Made by a program: the position numbers and the translations under genes
NCBI GenBank assembly: GCA_020465985.1
Contig: JAANYP010000151.1
Location: forward strand, 62,001-126,000
DNA length: 64,000 nucleotides
Direction: 5' to 3'
Source: Centrapalus pauciflorus
Lineage: Eukaryota > Streptophyta > Magnoliopsida > Asterales > Asteraceae
Shown here: one piece after another, positions 61,501 through 64,000 of the stretch
Layout: every line of letters starts with the position of its first letter
How positions within the stretch are numbered: the first letter of the stretch is position 1
Notes under the pieces: generated by a model
Database searches by the model: none
Told to the model about the DNA's origin: nothing
What the model saw: only the letters and a program-made list of their open reading frames with translations

Positions 61501-63550
61501 TTTGACGATCTGGTGGCAAACCAGAGATGTCATTCGGGAATACGTCAGGGAAATCTCGAACTACAGGTACATCAGACACGGTATTTTTAACTTCTTTAGC
61601 ATCTATGGCATAGGCTAGATAGGCGGAACAACCTTTGGTTAGGCATTTTCGGGCTTTCATTACAGAGATGAGACCTAAATTTCGAGTCTTTCTATCGCCA
61701 TAAACATAACGTTCACTTCCTTCGGGGGTTCTAATTCTAATTATCCTTTTAGCACAAAGGATTTCAGCATTATTCGTCATAAGCCAGTCCATTCCTATAA
61801 TAACATCGAATTCTCTAATCCACATCGGTATCAGGTCAACGTCCGAGGAGAGGTCATCAATCACTAGCTTACAGGAACGAAAGACTCTATTCACAGTCAC
61901 AAAATTCGAGCTAGCAGTTTCTATGTCTAAGGGTGCAGGTAACATCACAGGGGCAAAATCAAACTGTTTAGCAAACTTTTCAGACACATACGACAGATTA
62001 GAGCCAGAGTCAAATAAGATTAAGGCAGGCATATCATTAACAAGAAATGTACCCGTGACGACGTCAGCAGTCTCTTTTGCCTCTTCGGCTGTCATCTGAA
62101 AGGATCTCGGTTGATTCCTCGGAGCAGAGGAACCCTTGACTGATTGCTGAGGTGAAGATGCAGGCGGAGTAACAAATCGGGGTCGGGTACAGTCTTTAGC
62201 ATGGTTCTCCAACGTAATGCAATTTCGACAAGCCTCACTGCGCCTGGGACATTCTGACCTATCGTGACCGTTCTGTCTACAGCAATAACATTTAACGAAC
62301 GCAGGATCGCATTTCCCCTCATGAATTTGCTTGCAGCGAGGACAAGCAGGCTTTGGCGTCGAGGTCACAGCATACGACTTAGCTTTCTTGGAAGACTGCT
62401 TATCTCCCTTCTTCGAACTTTCACTCTTCTTTTCAGCTCTCTCAGATTTTTCCTTCTTATTAGATTTAGCAATAAAAGGACATGCTCGCTCAGGTTAGAT
62501 TTCAAGCTCACCTACCCTAGCAATTTCCACTGCCTCAATATAACTTCTTGGTCTGCCGGACTTCACAAACTTCCGGATTTCTCGATCCAGACCATCCACA
62601 AACAAATCCCTTCTCCTTTCGTCGGTATCAACAGGGTGATCAGATAATAACGAGAGCCTGGTAAATTCCAGCTCATAGTCCGTCACGGATCTTGTACCTT
62701 GCTGAAAAGATAGCAGGTTTTTCTCCATCTGGCGCTTAACATCCTGGGGGCAGTATTTTTCCTTCAGATGAATCTTAAATTGATCCCAAGTAATGGATTT
62801 CTCCATTGCTTCAGACATGGGATTCGTAATTGACTTCCACCAACGGCCAGCTCCATCTTCCAACATTCCCGTCGCAAATGTCACCTTATCTTCTTCATTA
62901 CACTTGGAGAGTTTAAACGTTTTCTCCACATTCGCGACCCAGTCCATAGCTTTAACAAGATCAGATGACCCCGCAAATGTACGAGCCCCACATTTCTTAA
63001 AGTCAACAAATGTACACTCTCGTCCCACCTTAACGTGATGGTCGGAAGAGTCAGTCTCACTTTCATCAGAGGACACATGCCTATGTTTCCTCTTCCTGTC
63101 TTTCTTCGGCTTCGCTAACATTTCTTCCCTATATTTCAACTCTAGCTCCTGTAACTTAAGTTCCCGCAACCTAAGTTCTTCTTCCCGGCGCTTAAATTCA
63201 ATTTCACGCTGGTTTACTTCGTCAGTCTGCATCACTGCTTTACCCTTAGTCAGCAAGTCCTTAATCTCCTTAAATCGGTCTTCAACTGCCATATCAATCT
63301 GTAATCGATTCCTATCCATCATAAGCTGCATCCGCCTACGGTTATCCTCATTCAACTTATGAACGAGGTCAATCAATTGAGCCTGCTGGGGAGGCACAGG
63401 CGTAGCAGTACTGCTTGAGTCGTTAGCAGTATTTTCAGGGTCAGTGCCTAGGTCCTCTATATGAACAGATTCTTCGTGTTGATCAGCTGCAGCATCAGCA
63501 GCTTTATCAACCCTTGAGGAACCGGCAACAGTCGGATTCTTATCAGCCAT
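58547..63550 (-). pseudogene. gag-pol: Element I gag-pol polyprotein, two stops and an assembly gap
   Basis: Gag starts at 63550 (MADKNPTVAGSS). Charged N-terminal region, Gag core, zinc knuckles (about 62200..62350), protease FDSGS (about 62010), RT FIDD (about 61000) and RNase H (about 60560) are all present and in one frame. The gap 59036..60032 hides most of integrase; the frame resumes at IQTSQDRQKKYHD, then GPF and the tail. Premature stops are TAA at 62495..62497 (Tyr in the other copies) and TGA at 58778..58780 (Arg CGA in the other copies, a C-to-T change at CpG). A nearly complete copy otherwise. Confidence 0.9.
59036..60032. other. Assembly gap (997 N)
   Basis: Unresolved bases within element I integrase. 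The corresponding interval in element B (8957..9761) is 805 bp, so the true content is probably about 0.8 kb unless something extra is present. Confidence 0.98.
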
Positions 63551-63907
63551 TGGCTGAAAATATAAAGGAAATAACTATTATTTCCTAATTCAAATAAGCA
63601 CGATTCAAGTCATAATTCCTACGTCATATAATCACATCTAAATTCATAGATATGAAGGCAGTCAGTCAGGCTGGCATAAAGTCAAGTCAAAGTCAAGTCA
63701 GTATCAAGCAGTCAATCCCTCCCCCATCCTATCAGTCATCATTTGCCTATCTTAGGTCAAGTTGTGTGGGTAGTCCTTTACTAATTAGGTTACCCTAGGC
63801 CTCGGTGACTTGTTCGGGAATTCAGAGTCACATAGTCCATACCATACCAGTAGTTTAAGTATCGGGTGGCCAATCCGATGATTAAACTGCTGCTCTGATA
63901 CCAACTT
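63551..63907 (-). other. Element I leader and primer binding site
   Basis: Leader with the conserved pyrimidine tract and CTGAAAA (TTTTCAG on the coding strand) before the ATG. The PBS is GCTCTGATACCA on the + strand at 63892..63903. Confidence 0.9.
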
Positions 63908-64000
63908 TGTAACATCCAAGTTACCACAAACAGTACACGTCATAAAATTTCATTTCATTAAGTAATAAATATTACTAATTGTTTGATACCACAGGTCCAT
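63908..64000 (-). repeat. Element I 5' LTR, partial (window edge)
   Basis: Starts TGTAACATCCAAG and runs off the window. Its first 93 bp match solo LTR F closely, including the ATTAAGTAATAAATATTAC tract that the shared LTR 56139..58508 lacks. Confidence 0.9.

Larger units (their letters stand above)
56139..64000 (-). mobile_element. Element I: near full-length LTR retrotransposon, minus strand, 5' LTR cut by window edge
   Basis: 3' LTR (56139..58508), PPT, gag-pol (58547..63550), leader and PBS (63551..63907) and the first 93 bp of the 5' LTR (63908..64000). The visible end of the 5' LTR resembles solo LTR F and the B/D group more than its own 3' LTR. Confidence 0.9.

Overview
The window looks like repeat-only plant heterochromatin. 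I find no cellular protein gene, rRNA, tRNA or CRISPR array. It holds two components. The first is one family of Ty3/Gypsy (Metaviridae) chromovirus LTR retrotransposons, most like the plant Tekay/Del clade. These have LTRs of about 2.36-2.46 kb running TGTAACAGCCCG...TTGGATGTTACA, a PBS matching initiator tRNA-Met, one gag-pol frame with CCHC knuckles, protease, RT, RNase H and integrase, a C-terminal chromodomain-like tail, and the PPT AACGGGGGAAGAT. The second is about 17.8 kb of a 190-196 bp tandem satellite. Plant origin is inferred from the retrotransposon clade and the PBS; the species cannot be told.

Layout, left to right. Element A (+) starts left of the window and runs 1..2630, then 12726..18193. 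Complete element B (+, 2631..12720, TSD AATGG) sits inside A's protease. A itself lies in the integrase/chromodomain tail of element C (+), of which only the 3' end (18194..20742) is seen. C lies in satellite. Satellite S1 (20743..22058) and S2 (30374..33710) flank element D (+, 22059..30373, TSD TGCAA), which has lost its Gag core and most of RT/RNase H. Solo LTR E (+, 33711..36162, TSD GCAAG) and solo LTR F (-, 39187..41575, TSD AGCAG) bracket S3. A 67-bp scrap of satellite follows F. Then come G (-): a 3' LTR, PPT and integrase fragment; S4 (45304..55403, about 10.1 kb); H (-): a gag N-terminal fragment, leader and PBS; an LTR (56139..58508) shared by H and I; and element I (-): gag-pol with a 997-N assembly gap and the start of its 5' LTR at the right edge.

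The main observation is that the satellite monomer aligns, antisense, with a segment of about 185 bp inside the LTR (4243..4425 in B). The elements have therefore inserted into a satellite related to their own LTR. The S4 array has a higher-order period of about 4.27 kb, traced with three variant markers, and S2/S3 have one of about 2.14 kb. S4 is bracketed by co-linear integrase and gag fragments. Other structure not explained by the domain list: splice-like signals in the LTR and just before the gag ATG; a cluster of TTCGAATC motifs in every LTR; a conserved run of RNA stem-loops in the LTR including a C(UUCG)G hairpin; two LTR subfamilies mixed within single elements; and an LTR with a PPT on one side and a PBS on the other.

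Every coding copy in view is broken, by one or two point lesions in A, B and I and by large deletions in D, G and H. All boundaries come from direct reading and comparison among copies in this window; no database search or computed alignment was run.
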